A DNA stretch of 64,000 nucleotides, taken from Bhargavaea changchunensis. Its GTDB lineage: Bacteria > Bacillota > Bacilli > Bacillales_A > Planococcaceae. This document shows positions 56,568 to 64,000 of this stretch, one piece after another. Position numbers and translations under genes: made by a program. Below the pieces are notes generated by a model. It made no database searches. It saw only the letters and a list, made by a program, of their open reading frames with translations, and was not told the origin of the DNA. The stretch covers positions 124,001-188,000 of the forward strand of contig NZ_JBHTCT010000005.1 in assembly GCF_042665595.1 (NCBI RefSeq). Reading direction: 5' to 3'. Within the stretch, counting starts at the first letter, position 1. Each line of letters opens with the position of its first letter.

Positions 56568-58061
56568 TCAGGAAATAGGATTGGTTTTACGACGTTGAAA
56601 TGCCTTAACAATCAGTGGGTAGCAAAGCGACAGAATGATCAGGACAAACAGAGCGATCGAAACTCCAGAATCGAAGAAGATTCCGAGACTTCCATTCGAT
56701 GAAGTGAGAGCCATCCGGAAATTCTGTTCCATGTCGCCCCCGACAATGGCTGCCAGAATCAGCGGAGCCAGCGGGAAATCAAGGATTTTCATCACCAGAC
56801 CAAAGTAGCCGAACAGGATCAACAGGAAGAAGTCGAATGCCGTATAGCTGAGCGTGTATGTACCGATAAATGCCAGCAGTACGATGAGCGGATAAAGAAT
56901 TTTTGCAGGTGTATCCAGAATCTTAACAAGAAGTCCGACAAGCACGATGTTGATAATGACAAGTGCAACGTTCCCGATAAACATGCTGTTGACGAGTGTC
57001 CAGACCGTTTCGGGCTGATTTTCAAAAAGCAGCGGACCCGGCCGAATACCGAGCATGATCAATGCCCCGAGCATGACTGCAGTCGTACCGGAACCTGGAA
57101 TACCCATCGTAAGAAGCGGAATCATCGCGCCTACCGAAGCAGCGTTGTTGGCTGATTCCGGAGCGGCAAGCCCTTCCGGAGCACCCTTCCCGAACTCTTC
57201 AGGCTTTTTGGAAATCTGCTTTTCCGACGAGTAGCTGAGCATCGAAGCGATCGTTCCGCCAGCACCCGGCAGTACGCCGATAATAAATCCGAGCGGTCCG
57301 CTCCGGAGCATCGGCATCAGTGACCGTTTCCACTGATCTTTTGTAAACCAGATCCTGCCGACCTTTTTTCGTTCTTTTTTACTGTCTTCATCAATGGTCA
57401 GGAAGTTGAACAGGACTTCCCCCAAGGCATAGATCCCGATGATGACAATGAGGAAATCCAGCCCTTCACTCAGTTCGGTGATGCCGAAAGTGAAACGGTA
57501 CACACCCGATTGGGTATCGATTCCGATTGTGCCGATCAGAAGCCCCAGGCTCATTGAGATGAAGCCTTTGACCATCTTGCCCATCGACAGAGAGACGATG
57601 GCGGATAATGTCAGGAGCATGAGCAGGAAGTATTCTGCGGGACCGAATCTGAGCGCGAAATTCGCAAGCGGCTGGGCCAAGAGAATGAAGCCGAATACTG
57701 CCATGATGCCGCCAATGAACGAAGCAACAGCGGAAAGCGCCATCGCCTCGCCCGCCTTGCCCTGTCGTGCCATCGGATAGCCGTCAAATGTCGCGGCAAT
57801 GGCAGATCCGTCACCTGGTGTGTTCAGCAAGATCGAACTTCTCGAGCCGCCGTACATCGCACCGTAGTAGATGGCCGCCATCAGAATGAGGGCACTGACC
57901 GGATCCATCCCGAATGTAACCGGAATAAGGACGGCAACTGCCGTTGCGGGACCCAGTCCCGGGAGCATCCCGACAACCGTACCCAGGAATCCGCCGATTA
58001 CAATCCATAAAATATTCATTGGTTGGAGGGACGTTGTGAGTCCTTCAATAAATGCATCCAT
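56568..58061 (-). CDS. tctA: Tripartite tricarboxylate transporter, large permease TctA
   Basis: A 497-residue membrane protein with about twelve helices, the large subunit of a TTT-family transporter. The signature GMLPGLGPATAVAVLIPVTFGMDPVSALILMAAIYYGAMYGGSRSSILLNTPGDGSA (about 32-86) and the later repeat GVLPGAGGTIASMLSYSSEKQISKKPEEFGKG, PLLTMGIPGSGTTAVMLGAL identify it clearly. TTT systems import citrate or other carboxylates with a sodium or proton gradient using a periplasmic-type binding protein. AAGGAGGGG lies upstream. Follows tctB by 15 bases. Confidence 0.96.
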   Translation of the reverse strand: MDAFIEGLTTSLQPMNILWIVIGGFLGTVVGMLPGLGPATAVAVLIPVTFGMDPVSALILMAAIYYGAMYGGSRSSILLNTPGDGSAIAATFDGYPMARQGKAGEAMALSAVASFIGGIMAVFGFILLAQPLANFALRFGPAEYFLLMLLTLSAIVSLSMGKMVKGFISMSLGLLIGTIGIDTQSGVYRFTFGITELSEGLDFLIVIIGIYALGEVLFNFLTIDEDSKKERKKVGRIWFTKDQWKRSLMPMLRSGPLGFIIGVLPGAGGTIASMLSYSSEKQISKKPEEFGKGAPEGLAAPESANNAASVGAMIPLLTMGIPGSGTTAVMLGALIMLGIRPGPLLFENQPETVWTLVNSMFIGNVALVIINIVLVGLLVKILDTPAKILYPLIVLLAFIGTYTLSYTAFDFFLLILFGYFGLVMKILDFPLAPLILAAIVGGDMEQNFRMALTSSNGSLGIFFDSGVSIALFVLIILSLCYPLIVKAFQRRKTNPIS

Positions 58062-58076
58062 GTTGTTTTCCCCTCC

Positions 58077-58532
58077 TTAAGGCAAGCTGACGCCCAGCAA
58101 TTCGCCAAACGCGTACCAAGTCATGAATGAGAATGCGAGTGTCACAATTATATTGGAGACCCATCGCTTCGGGCCGTTTACGACAAACAGCAGTGCCCCG
58201 AGGAACAGAATTGTCGAAACAAGGAAGCCCAAAGGTTCGAATATCAGTGCATACACCACGCCCAGCACAATTGTGCTGAGGATTAACACAGGTGTCCGTC
58301 CGCTGAAAAGCTCTCTAATATGCTCATTGGCTTCACGAACTTTGCGGAGTTCCTGGATCAGATAAATGATAGACAGTGCAATCAGCAGGATACTGATCCC
58401 AAGCGGGAAATAAAGCGGCCCGTTCGGATTCCCCAGGCTTGCTTTTGGTAAATTCATTGCAGAAATCAGGAATGCAAGACCCACAATAATGAGGAAAATC
58501 GGCATTCCGATCTTGAACCATTTCAATTCCAT
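58077..58532 (-). CDS. tctB: Tripartite tricarboxylate transporter, small membrane subunit TctB
   Basis: A 151-residue four-helix membrane protein (about 8-26, 40-62, 83-105, 113-145) typical of TctB, which pairs with TctA. Motifs: GLAFLISAMNLPKASLGNPNGPLYFPLGISILLIALSIIYLIQELR and VLGVVYALIFEPLGFLVSTILFLGALLFVVNG. The start is ambiguous: ATG at 58532 abuts AAGGAGGG, while TTG at 58526 has the ideal 7-base spacing. Located between tctC and tctA. Confidence 0.9.
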   Translation of the reverse strand: MELKWFKIGMPIFLIIVGLAFLISAMNLPKASLGNPNGPLYFPLGISILLIALSIIYLIQELRKVREANEHIRELFSGRTPVLILSTIVLGVVYALIFEPLGFLVSTILFLGALLFVVNGPKRWVSNIIVTLAFSFMTWYAFGELLGVSLP

Positions 58533-58565
58533 CCCTCCTTAATCAAAAGGAAATGCAGGAAAGGA

Positions 58566-59540
58566 TCACTGACCCATGCCTGCATCCTCTACAAGGCCTT
58601 TATACGTCTCTGCCTGTTCTTTCAAGAAAGCTGCAGTTTCTTCGCTGTTCATGTAATAGTTTTCCCAGTCATTATTCTCGACAATTTCTTGCCACAGCTC
58701 CGTTTCCGCCATTGCGGAAAGTTGCTCATCCCAGTACGCAATTTCTTCATCCGTCATACCTGGAGGTCCCATGATACCGCGCCAGTGAGGGAATACGATG
58801 TCAACCCCCTGCTCCTTGTACGTCGGTACGTCTTCCAGACCTTCTTCACGCTCATCGGAGGAAATTCCAAGGATCTTCAACTTTCCGGCAAGATGCTGTT
58901 CTTTCACTTCCGACATGGAAGTGGTCACGAAATCTACATGGCCGCCGAGCAGCGCCGTAACGACATCGCCGCCGCCTTCATAGACAAGGAAGTTCAATTC
59001 TTTTGGATCGATATCATATTCACGTGCCAGTTGGACGAGCGACAGATGGTCATCATTTCCAAGCGCCGGGCCAACGCCGATCTTGATTGACTTCGGATCT
59101 TCCTTGATGGCATTCATCAGCTCTTCAATGCTTGTATACGGCGAATCCGGGGTCACTGCGATGGACTGCCATTCCGTCGCCAAAGTGGCCAGTGGAGTAA
59201 AGTCTTCATGGGTCAGATCACTCGTGCCAAGCAGATTGTTGGTGATCAGAAGTCCGGAGTTGACAGCAAGTGTGTGCGCATCTTTCTTTTCAAGATATTT
59301 CCACCCTACTTCACCGCCGCCACCGGGCTTGTTCTGTACATTGATGTTTTCGGATACGAGATCATTGTCTTTCAGCGCTTTCTGGACTGAACGTGCCGTC
59401 AGGTCCCATCCGCCACCGGGCGAAGCAGGCGCGACAATTTCAATGTTCTTGTTTGGAAAATCCGAGCCATCCTCAGCATTGCTGTCTCCGCAGCCGGCCA
59501 ATGCAAGGGTTGCTCCTGCGATAAGCAGCCATTTCTTCAT
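58566..59540 (-). CDS. tctC: Tripartite tricarboxylate transporter substrate-binding lipoprotein TctC
   Basis: A 324-residue binding lipoprotein. The signal peptide ends in LAGC with Cys17, followed by an acidic linker and a TctC-fold domain: IEIVAPASPGGGWDLTARSVQKAL (about 33-56, with the PGG-W-D carboxylate-binding loop), VQNKPGGGGEVGWKYL, and PTYKEQGVDIVFPHWRGIMGPPGMTDEEI. It captures a tri- or dicarboxylate outside the cell and hands it to TctAB. First gene of the operon, behind a promoter with a perfect cre palindrome. AAGGAGG lies 10 bases upstream of ATG. Confidence 0.95.
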   Translation of the reverse strand: MKKWLLIAGATLALAGCGDSNAEDGSDFPNKNIEIVAPASPGGGWDLTARSVQKALKDNDLVSENINVQNKPGGGGEVGWKYLEKKDAHTLAVNSGLLITNNLLGTSDLTHEDFTPLATLATEWQSIAVTPDSPYTSIEELMNAIKEDPKSIKIGVGPALGNDDHLSLVQLAREYDIDPKELNFLVYEGGGDVVTALLGGHVDFVTTSMSEVKEQHLAGKLKILGISSDEREEGLEDVPTYKEQGVDIVFPHWRGIMGPPGMTDEEIAYWDEQLSAMAETELWQEIVENNDWENYYMNSEETAAFLKEQAETYKGLVEDAGMGQ

Positions 59541-59592
59541 ATCTGTTAGTCCTCCTTATTTAGCTCAATTACTTTCTGAATAGAATAACTAA

Positions 59593-59629
59593 ATCTTAAT
59601 CGCCTCACATGCCGGTGTAAACGTTTACA
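59593..59629 (-). promoter_or_regulatory. tct operon promoter overlapping a perfect cre palindrome
   Basis: TGTAAACGTTTACA (59616-59629) is a perfect palindromic cre (CcpA) site. It overlaps a minus-strand -35 TTTACA (59616-59621), followed at 17-base spacing by TAAGAT (59593-59598). The operon should be strongly repressed on preferred sugars and activated by the adjacent two-component system. Confidence 0.8.
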
Positions 59630-59690
59630 AATTATTGTGTTTTATTAACGTTCTGTAAATAAAGTTCATAAAGTTCAAGACAATAAAAGA

Positions 59691-59710
59691 ACGGCGGAAT
59701 CATCCGCCGT
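59691..59710 (-). terminator. Terminator of the two-component system, containing the stop codon
   Basis: acggcgga/tccgccgt (59691-59698 with 59703-59710) with the TGA stop of the response regulator (59700-59702) in the loop; TTCTTTT follows on the minus strand. Compact overlap of stop codon and terminator. Confidence 0.75.
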
Positions 59711-60368
59711 TTGGAAAATATCGTCTTTCCGGCCTTCCTACAATGCCATACACACTTTCTGAACGCACCCTGCCGTTTCCCGTCAGGTATTCCAGATAAC
59801 GCCGGGCCGTCGTGCGGGAGGCTCCAAGCAAATTCCCGGCCTCCTCCGATGAAAGTCCCTCCGGATGGCTTTCAATCAACTCCGTGATTTTTTTCAGGGT
59901 GACAGAATCAATACCGGATGGAAGATCATCTGCTTGGCTGGAACCAGTCTTGAACAGCCGGTTTAGTGCATCTGGCTCTACTCGGTCGCCATTGAGGAGC
60001 GCCCGCTTTTTCTTCACTTCATTCAGTGCTTCTTTGAATTCCCCGATGTCTACGGGTTTGATCAGATAACGGAACACACCGTAATCAAGTGCTTTTCGGA
60101 TAAACGCCATTTCGTCAGCGGCGGTAATCATGACCACATCGACACCCGGATGATGATCCCGTATGTCGGACAGCAAATCCGACCCGAGCCGGTCCGGCAT
60201 AAACACATCCAGCAGGACCACGTCGATCGTGCGATTTTCAAGAAACTGCAGGGCTTCCCCTGCATCACGCGCCTTTCCTTCCAGCCGGAAACCGGGAACC
60301 TGTTCCAGAAAACCTTCATGAATCTGCGCAACTCGGAAATCATCCTCAACAATCAGGACATTAAGCAT
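59700..60368 (-). CDS. Response regulator, CitB/DcuR family
   Basis: A 222-residue regulator. Receiver domain 1-120 with acidic pocket Glu8, Asp9, Asp10, phospho-acceptor Asp54 in DVVLLDVFMP, Thr83 in MITAADE and Lys104 in YLIKPVD. The C-terminal DNA-binding domain (about 155-215) is a winged helix with GLSSEEAGNLLGASRTTARRYLEYL, the type found in CitB/CitT/DcuR regulators of carboxylate transport. It starts 11 bases after the kinase stop with AGGAGG upstream. It probably activates tctC-tctB-tctA-tcuA in response to external tricarboxylate. Confidence 0.93.
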   Translation of the reverse strand: MLNVLIVEDDFRVAQIHEGFLEQVPGFRLEGKARDAGEALQFLENRTIDVVLLDVFMPDRLGSDLLSDIRDHHPGVDVVMITAADEMAFIRKALDYGVFRYLIKPVDIGEFKEALNEVKKKRALLNGDRVEPDALNRLFKTGSSQADDLPSGIDSVTLKKITELIESHPEGLSSEEAGNLLGASRTTARRYLEYLTGNGRVRSESVYGIVGRPERRYFPNGG

Positions 60369-60379
60369 TTCCAGTCCTC

Positions 60380-61978
60380 CTATCTGTTTTTCGGAAGAAA
60401 TACTGAAAAAGTGGTTCCTTCGGGACTAGACTGAACTTCAATCTCTCCTCCGAGCAAATCCACTTCCTTTTTCACATTCGCCAGTCCGTAACCCCTTCCC
60501 GGCCCTTTTCCGGAAACCCCGCGTTCGAATAAACGGGAATAGCAATTGTCCGAAATGCCAGTTCCGTTATCGGAGACTTCGAGAAGGATGTCCGTTCCCA
60601 AGTCGCTCACAAATAGGACAACCTCTCCGTTCTCCCGATGTTTCACTGCCTCCATCGCATTGTCAATCAGATTCCCAAGAATGGTGACCAATCCGTTTAA
60701 GTCGATATGTCCGGGAAGACTCGCCAAGGATGAACCCGGATCCACCTCGAAGGAGACATGTTGTTCCGAAGCCTTCGCCAATTTGCCCAGGATGATTGCC
60801 TGAAGTTTTTCATCCCGAATTGACGATGAAACAAACCTTGCATAATTCTCTTGGCTCTGTGTTTCACCGCGTATAAAAGAAATCGCCTCTTCGTTTTTGT
60901 TGAGCTGGATCAGCCCCATAATGACATACAATTTATTTTTGAATTCATGCGTCTGGGCACGCAAGTCTTCTGATACACGTCGAGTCTCGGATAGGGAAGC
61001 CGACATTTTTCTCAAATCCGTTTTATCTCTGAAAGTGAAGATGGCGCCCGATATCCTGCCCTCTGTCCGGATATGCTGCCTGCTGGCGATGATGGTCTGG
61101 TCTCCAATCTCGAATTCCTCGTCTCCCTTAAAATCATCACTGAGTAAGGGGGATTCCAAATCACCGATCGCTTCCATGAGCGGCTTGCCTCTTACACTGC
61201 TTGTGATATGGAAGAGGCCCTTCGCTGCAGGGTTCATCATGCGTACCCGTCCCTCTCCGTCTGTCACAATCATGCCGTCTTTCAGCGATGAAAACACAGT
61301 TTTCCGTTCTTTATATAAGAAAGCGATTTCTTTTGGCTCGAGGCCCAATGTATCTTTCTTGATATTCCTGGCCAGCAGGAGACTTCCGATTAAACCGACA
61401 ATCAAGGCCAACGTCGAGACAATCAGTATGGGAATAGAGTCTCGAATCACGTTTTGAATGATCAGTGTTCTGTCATAAATGACCATGATTGCTCCATCAA
61501 TCTTCTTGTAATCTCCGTAATCGATGAGCAGAGGCGACACACCCACTAGAGCCACTTCATCATCTTTCCCAACACGATCTATGTAAGAACTGCCAAAAAC
61601 AAGTGCCTTTTCTATCGGTGGGTGATCGAACACCTTCAAGATCATATCTTCATCTCCAACTGTGACAAAGAACCGCTCGCCTTCGGTCATGACAACTGCA
61701 GACGCATTTGTATCACGGAGCAGGTTATCCATGATGTTTCTCAGTTCCGGTATAGCCTCTTGATCTTGCAGGCTTTCCTGCACTGTAGGCATATAAGACA
61801 GTGTTTTTGCAGTCTGATATGCCATCTTTTCAGCATCCGCCACATCTTCCCTATATTCAAAAAGTATGTAAATACCAGTAATCACTACAACGATAAATAG
61901 GATGAGAGCAGTAACCAGCCCTAAGATTTTGAATTGAATTGTCATGGCACTCTGTATTTGCTCAAACCATTTTTTCAT
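60380..61978 (-). CDS. Sensor histidine kinase, CitA/DcuS family
   Basis: A 532-residue membrane sensor. Helix 1 at about 17-40, an extracellular PDC/CitA-like sensor domain (about 41-180), helix 2 at about 181-203, a cytoplasmic PAS domain (about 222-325), then the atypical kinase core: phospho-acceptor His344 in AQTHEFKNKLYVIMGL, the N box NLIDNAMEAV, G1 DNGTGI and G2 GRGYGLANVK. The H-E-F-x-N-x-L pattern defines the CitA/DcuS family of di- and tricarboxylate sensors. No strong ribosome site precedes ATG 61978; a second Met at residue 12 is possible. Confidence 0.94.
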   Translation of the reverse strand: MKKWFEQIQSAMTIQFKILGLVTALILFIVVVITGIYILFEYREDVADAEKMAYQTAKTLSYMPTVQESLQDQEAIPELRNIMDNLLRDTNASAVVMTEGERFFVTVGDEDMILKVFDHPPIEKALVFGSSYIDRVGKDDEVALVGVSPLLIDYGDYKKIDGAIMVIYDRTLIIQNVIRDSIPILIVSTLALIVGLIGSLLLARNIKKDTLGLEPKEIAFLYKERKTVFSSLKDGMIVTDGEGRVRMMNPAAKGLFHITSSVRGKPLMEAIGDLESPLLSDDFKGDEEFEIGDQTIIASRQHIRTEGRISGAIFTFRDKTDLRKMSASLSETRRVSEDLRAQTHEFKNKLYVIMGLIQLNKNEEAISFIRGETQSQENYARFVSSSIRDEKLQAIILGKLAKASEQHVSFEVDPGSSLASLPGHIDLNGLVTILGNLIDNAMEAVKHRENGEVVLFVSDLGTDILLEVSDNGTGISDNCYSRLFERGVSGKGPGRGYGLANVKKEVDLLGGEIEVQSSPEGTTFSVFLPKNR

Positions 61979-62356
61979 AATAATTCAACCATTTCTTTTT
62001 TCTAATCTTATCATATCCTGAACCCTTCAAAAAGAAGCTCCAAAGCCGGGTTTCTTTGCACCTACTAAAGACCTCCACCGCCCAGGTCCCATTAGCCTAT
62101 CTTTCTATCTGACCCCGCCAATTCCTGATTCAAAACGAATAGTTTAATAGAATCAAAAGTCCAAACTTTAGCAAAAAGGATTGTCACGCCTTTTTGCCCC
62201 CGGCATGATAAACAGGAAAGGAGTGAAGACGGACTAAAGTAGCAAGTTGTGTAAAGCTTCCGTAAACTTCATTAAGTTCTCTTACTACCTATTGAAACTG
62301 ACTTAATTCTCCTCCACGATTCCATTGGACTTACACAAAAAAGGAGCGATTCTCCC
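61979..62356. other. Non-coding region with one strong hairpin
   Basis: This 378-base gap between divergent genes shows no convincing gene. At 62171-62197 GCAAAAAGG and CCTTTTTGC form a 9-bp stem with a 9-base loop, T-rich on either strand, which could be a terminator or a leader hairpin of the gene at 62357. The purine-rich motif GGAAAGGAG near 62215-62223 is not followed by a start codon. No promoter could be assigned with confidence. Confidence 0.5.
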
Positions 62357-64000
62357 ATGAACCAAAAGCGATGGCGCAGGCCCCTGAATGGCTTGCTGTC
62401 CGCAAGCCTGATGCTGAGCCTGATGGTGCCGGCAATCCCGGCAACCGCAGATGCAGCATCTGCGGCGGAAGACCTGCTGATCTCCGAATATATTGAGGGC
62501 AGCAGCTTCAACAAGGCACTTGAACTCTTTAACGGCACAGGAGCGGAAGTGGACCTCGGGGCCTACTCCCTTGAACTGTATGCAAACGGTTCTGCTTCAC
62601 CGAGCAATTCCCTGAAGCTATCCGGAACACTTGCACCCGGCGAGACCTATGTTTTGGCCCATAACCAGGCGGCTTCGGATATCACCGGCAAGGCCAATCT
62701 TCTGAACCAGACCGTCATCAACTTCAACGGCGACGACGCGGTCGTCCTGAAAAAGGATGGTCAGGTGGTGGACTCTTTTGGACAGGTCGGGGCCCGCGCA
62801 AACTTCGGAACGGACCTGACCCTTATCCGAAAAGCGGCCGTGACATCCGGTGACAAGGTCATCGATGATCCGTTCGACCGGACGACCGAATGGGATGCGC
62901 TCGGTAAAGACGATTTCTCGAATCTCGGCACCCACCTTCAGGATGGCGGGCCATCCGATCCTGAAGAACCGGTTGACACCATCTCCATCGCGGATGCCCG
63001 GGCCCTCCCTCTCGGTGAGACCGTAACCGTCAAAGGCGTGGTCGCAGCCAACCTGAAGAACACGATCTCCGTCCAGGACGAAACAGGCGGCATTGCAGTC
63101 CGCCCGACTTCCCTCGGCCTTGAAGTCGGCGAGGAAGTGACCCTTACCGGAACACTCGCCGACTATCGCGGTCTCCTGCAGCTGGACGGCGCGACCGTTG
63201 TCAGCCGCGCAGATGCGGAAGCACCGGCGGGAAAATCCGTCACGGGCGACCAGATCGGCGAAGCGCTTGAGTCGCAGCTGGTCACCGTCAGCGGCGTAAC
63301 GCTCGGCGACATGTCCGGCGGCGGATCATGGGCGAACTTCACAGCGACAGACGGCAACGGTGAATTCATCGTCCGCGACGAAACCAACCAGATCGGCCTG
63401 GAAGAAGGCATGGCCTACGAGTCGGTCACAGGCATCGTCCAGCAATTCGATGATGGCTACCAGATCATCCCTCGCGGCGCCGGCGACATCGTTGCTGACA
63501 GCACGATCCTGCGTCCTGCATCGGCAACTCCTGGATCCGGCACATATGTCGGCCCTCAGGAAGTGACCCTCACGACGACTACGAAGGATGCAGATATCCT
63601 CTATACCATTGACGGATCCGATCCGGCTGAAAACGGAACGGTCATTGAAGGACCGGTCACAATCAGTGAAGATACTGTCCTGAAAGCCGTTGTCCGTAAC
63701 GCGGAAGGTGACTTCAGCGAAGTCTCCACATTTGAGTACACCATCACCGAAGCACTCCAGATTCATGACATCCAGGGTGCGGATCATTTCTCCTCGTTCG
63801 ACGGCCAGCGTGTCGAAGGCGTGGAAGGAATCGTCACGTACCATTACGAGCTGAACGGCTCCCACTATTACCACATCCAGACGCCTGATGAGCTTGCGGA
63901 TGATAATCCGCACACTTCAGAAGCGATCACACTTTATGCAGGACGCAATGGCTGGCCGGTCCAGGTCGGCGATCTTGTTTCCGTCTCGGGTGAAGTGAGC
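62357..64000 (+). CDS. Secreted multidomain protein with lamin-tail, OB-fold and chitobiase-like domains (extracellular nuclease/phosphatase type), 5' part
   Basis: Partial gene: 548 codons are visible and the frame is open at the right edge. Start ATG 62357 has AAGGAG 10 bases upstream. The product has a signal peptide (about 1-36), a lamin-tail domain (about 38-155, LLISEYIEGSSFNKALELFNGTG), two OB-fold/DUF6359-like repeats (about 208-285, ISIADARALPLGETVTVKGVV, and 293-380), a chitobiase-like beta domain (about 386-463, ILYTIDGSDP) and a further OB-like segment from 468 (IHDIQGADHFSSFDGQRVEGVEGIVTYH). This order recalls YhcR- and ExeM-type extracellular nucleases/5'-nucleotidases, whose catalytic domain would lie downstream, outside the window. 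Confidence 0.8.
   Translation, partial: MNQKRWRRPLNGLLSASLMLSLMVPAIPATADAASAAEDLLISEYIEGSSFNKALELFNGTGAEVDLGAYSLELYANGSASPSNSLKLSGTLAPGETYVLAHNQAASDITGKANLLNQTVINFNGDDAVVLKKDGQVVDSFGQVGARANFGTDLTLIRKAAVTSGDKVIDDPFDRTTEWDALGKDDFSNLGTHLQDGGPSDPEEPVDTISIADARALPLGETVTVKGVVAANLKNTISVQDETGGIAVRPTSLGLEVGEEVTLTGTLADYRGLLQLDGATVVSRADAEAPAGKSVTGDQIGEALESQLVTVSGVTLGDMSGGGSWANFTATDGNGEFIVRDETNQIGLEEGMAYESVTGIVQQFDDGYQIIPRGAGDIVADSTILRPASATPGSGTYVGPQEVTLTTTTKDADILYTIDGSDPAENGTVIEGPVTISEDTVLKAVVRNAEGDFSEVSTFEYTITEALQIHDIQGADHFSSFDGQRVEGVEGIVTYHYELNGSHYYHIQTPDELADDNPHTSEAITLYAGRNGWPVQVGDLVSVSGEVS

Overview
The window looks like a chromosomal stretch of a moderately GC-rich Gram-positive bacterium of the order Bacillales, most likely family Planococcaceae/Caryophanaceae (a Bhargavaea- or Sporosarcina-like organism; genus is a guess). 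The evidence is the AGGAGG-type ribosome sites, frequent TTG/GTG starts, lipoboxes, CcpA-type cre sites, GlpP antitermination, the Bacillus-type kipI-kipA-ycsF-ycsG cluster and the staphylococcal-type nan genes. No rRNA, tRNA, CRISPR array, phage or insertion sequence was seen. About 60 protein genes were found, most of them in compact catabolic operons on the minus strand.

Layout. 1-2.6 kb: 5' end of a chromate-transporter gene, a DUF1646 membrane protein and rsgA. 2.8-4.9 kb: three tandem secreted coiled-coil proteins that share an N-terminal Gly-x-x-Leu-x-x-Trp-Tyr/Phe motif and that I do not recognise. 5.1-8.9 kb: the 5-oxoprolinase operon pxpB-pxpC-pxpA plus an NRAMP-fold transporter. 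9.0-13.4 kb: DUF3231, DUF4385, an ABC exporter pair, a PH-domain protein and an RlmA-type 23S rRNA methyltransferase. 13.6-15.9 kb: a complete polar amino-acid ABC importer. 16.1-20.7 kb: TetR regulator, NCS1 permease, DUF917 protein and HyuA-like ATPase. 21.2-25.6 kb: ornithine-cyclodeaminase-like enzyme, MHS transporter, XRE-cupin regulator and acetamidase/formamidase. 27.5-32.4 kb: glycerol regulon glpP, glpF, glpK, glpD with leader terminators. 32.5-38.4 kb: MFS carrier, PatB/MalY C-S lyase, hemY, a phosphoribosyltransferase and an AlkA-type glycosylase. 38.6-45.4 kb: NCS1 permease, cupin, HyuB, HyuA and two near-duplicate XRE-cupin regulators. 45.5-53.4 kb: sialic-acid/amino-sugar catabolism (nanE, nanA, sodium symporter, an unexpected FAD oxidoreductase, ROK kinase, RpiR regulator, nagA). 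53.6-62.0 kb: tricarballylate/tricarboxylate locus (DASS carrier, tcuA, tctA, tctB, tctC, two-component system). 62.4 kb to the end: 5' part of a large secreted multidomain nuclease/phosphatase-like protein.

How it fits together. The window is a catabolic island for unusual carbon and nitrogen sources: pyroglutamate, hydantoin-like cyclic amides (two separate HyuA systems), amides, glycerol, sialic acid and tricarboxylates. Candidate cre sites precede the glp, nan, tct and HyuA/DUF917 operons, suggesting common carbon catabolite control. The points most worth a second look are the secreted coiled-coil family, the NRAMP-fold carrier lacking metal motifs beside PxpABC, the DUF917-HyuA-NCS1 unit, the FAD enzyme inside the nan operon, two abutting 17-bp palindromes in a divergent promoter region, and 21-bp-period intergenic repeats.
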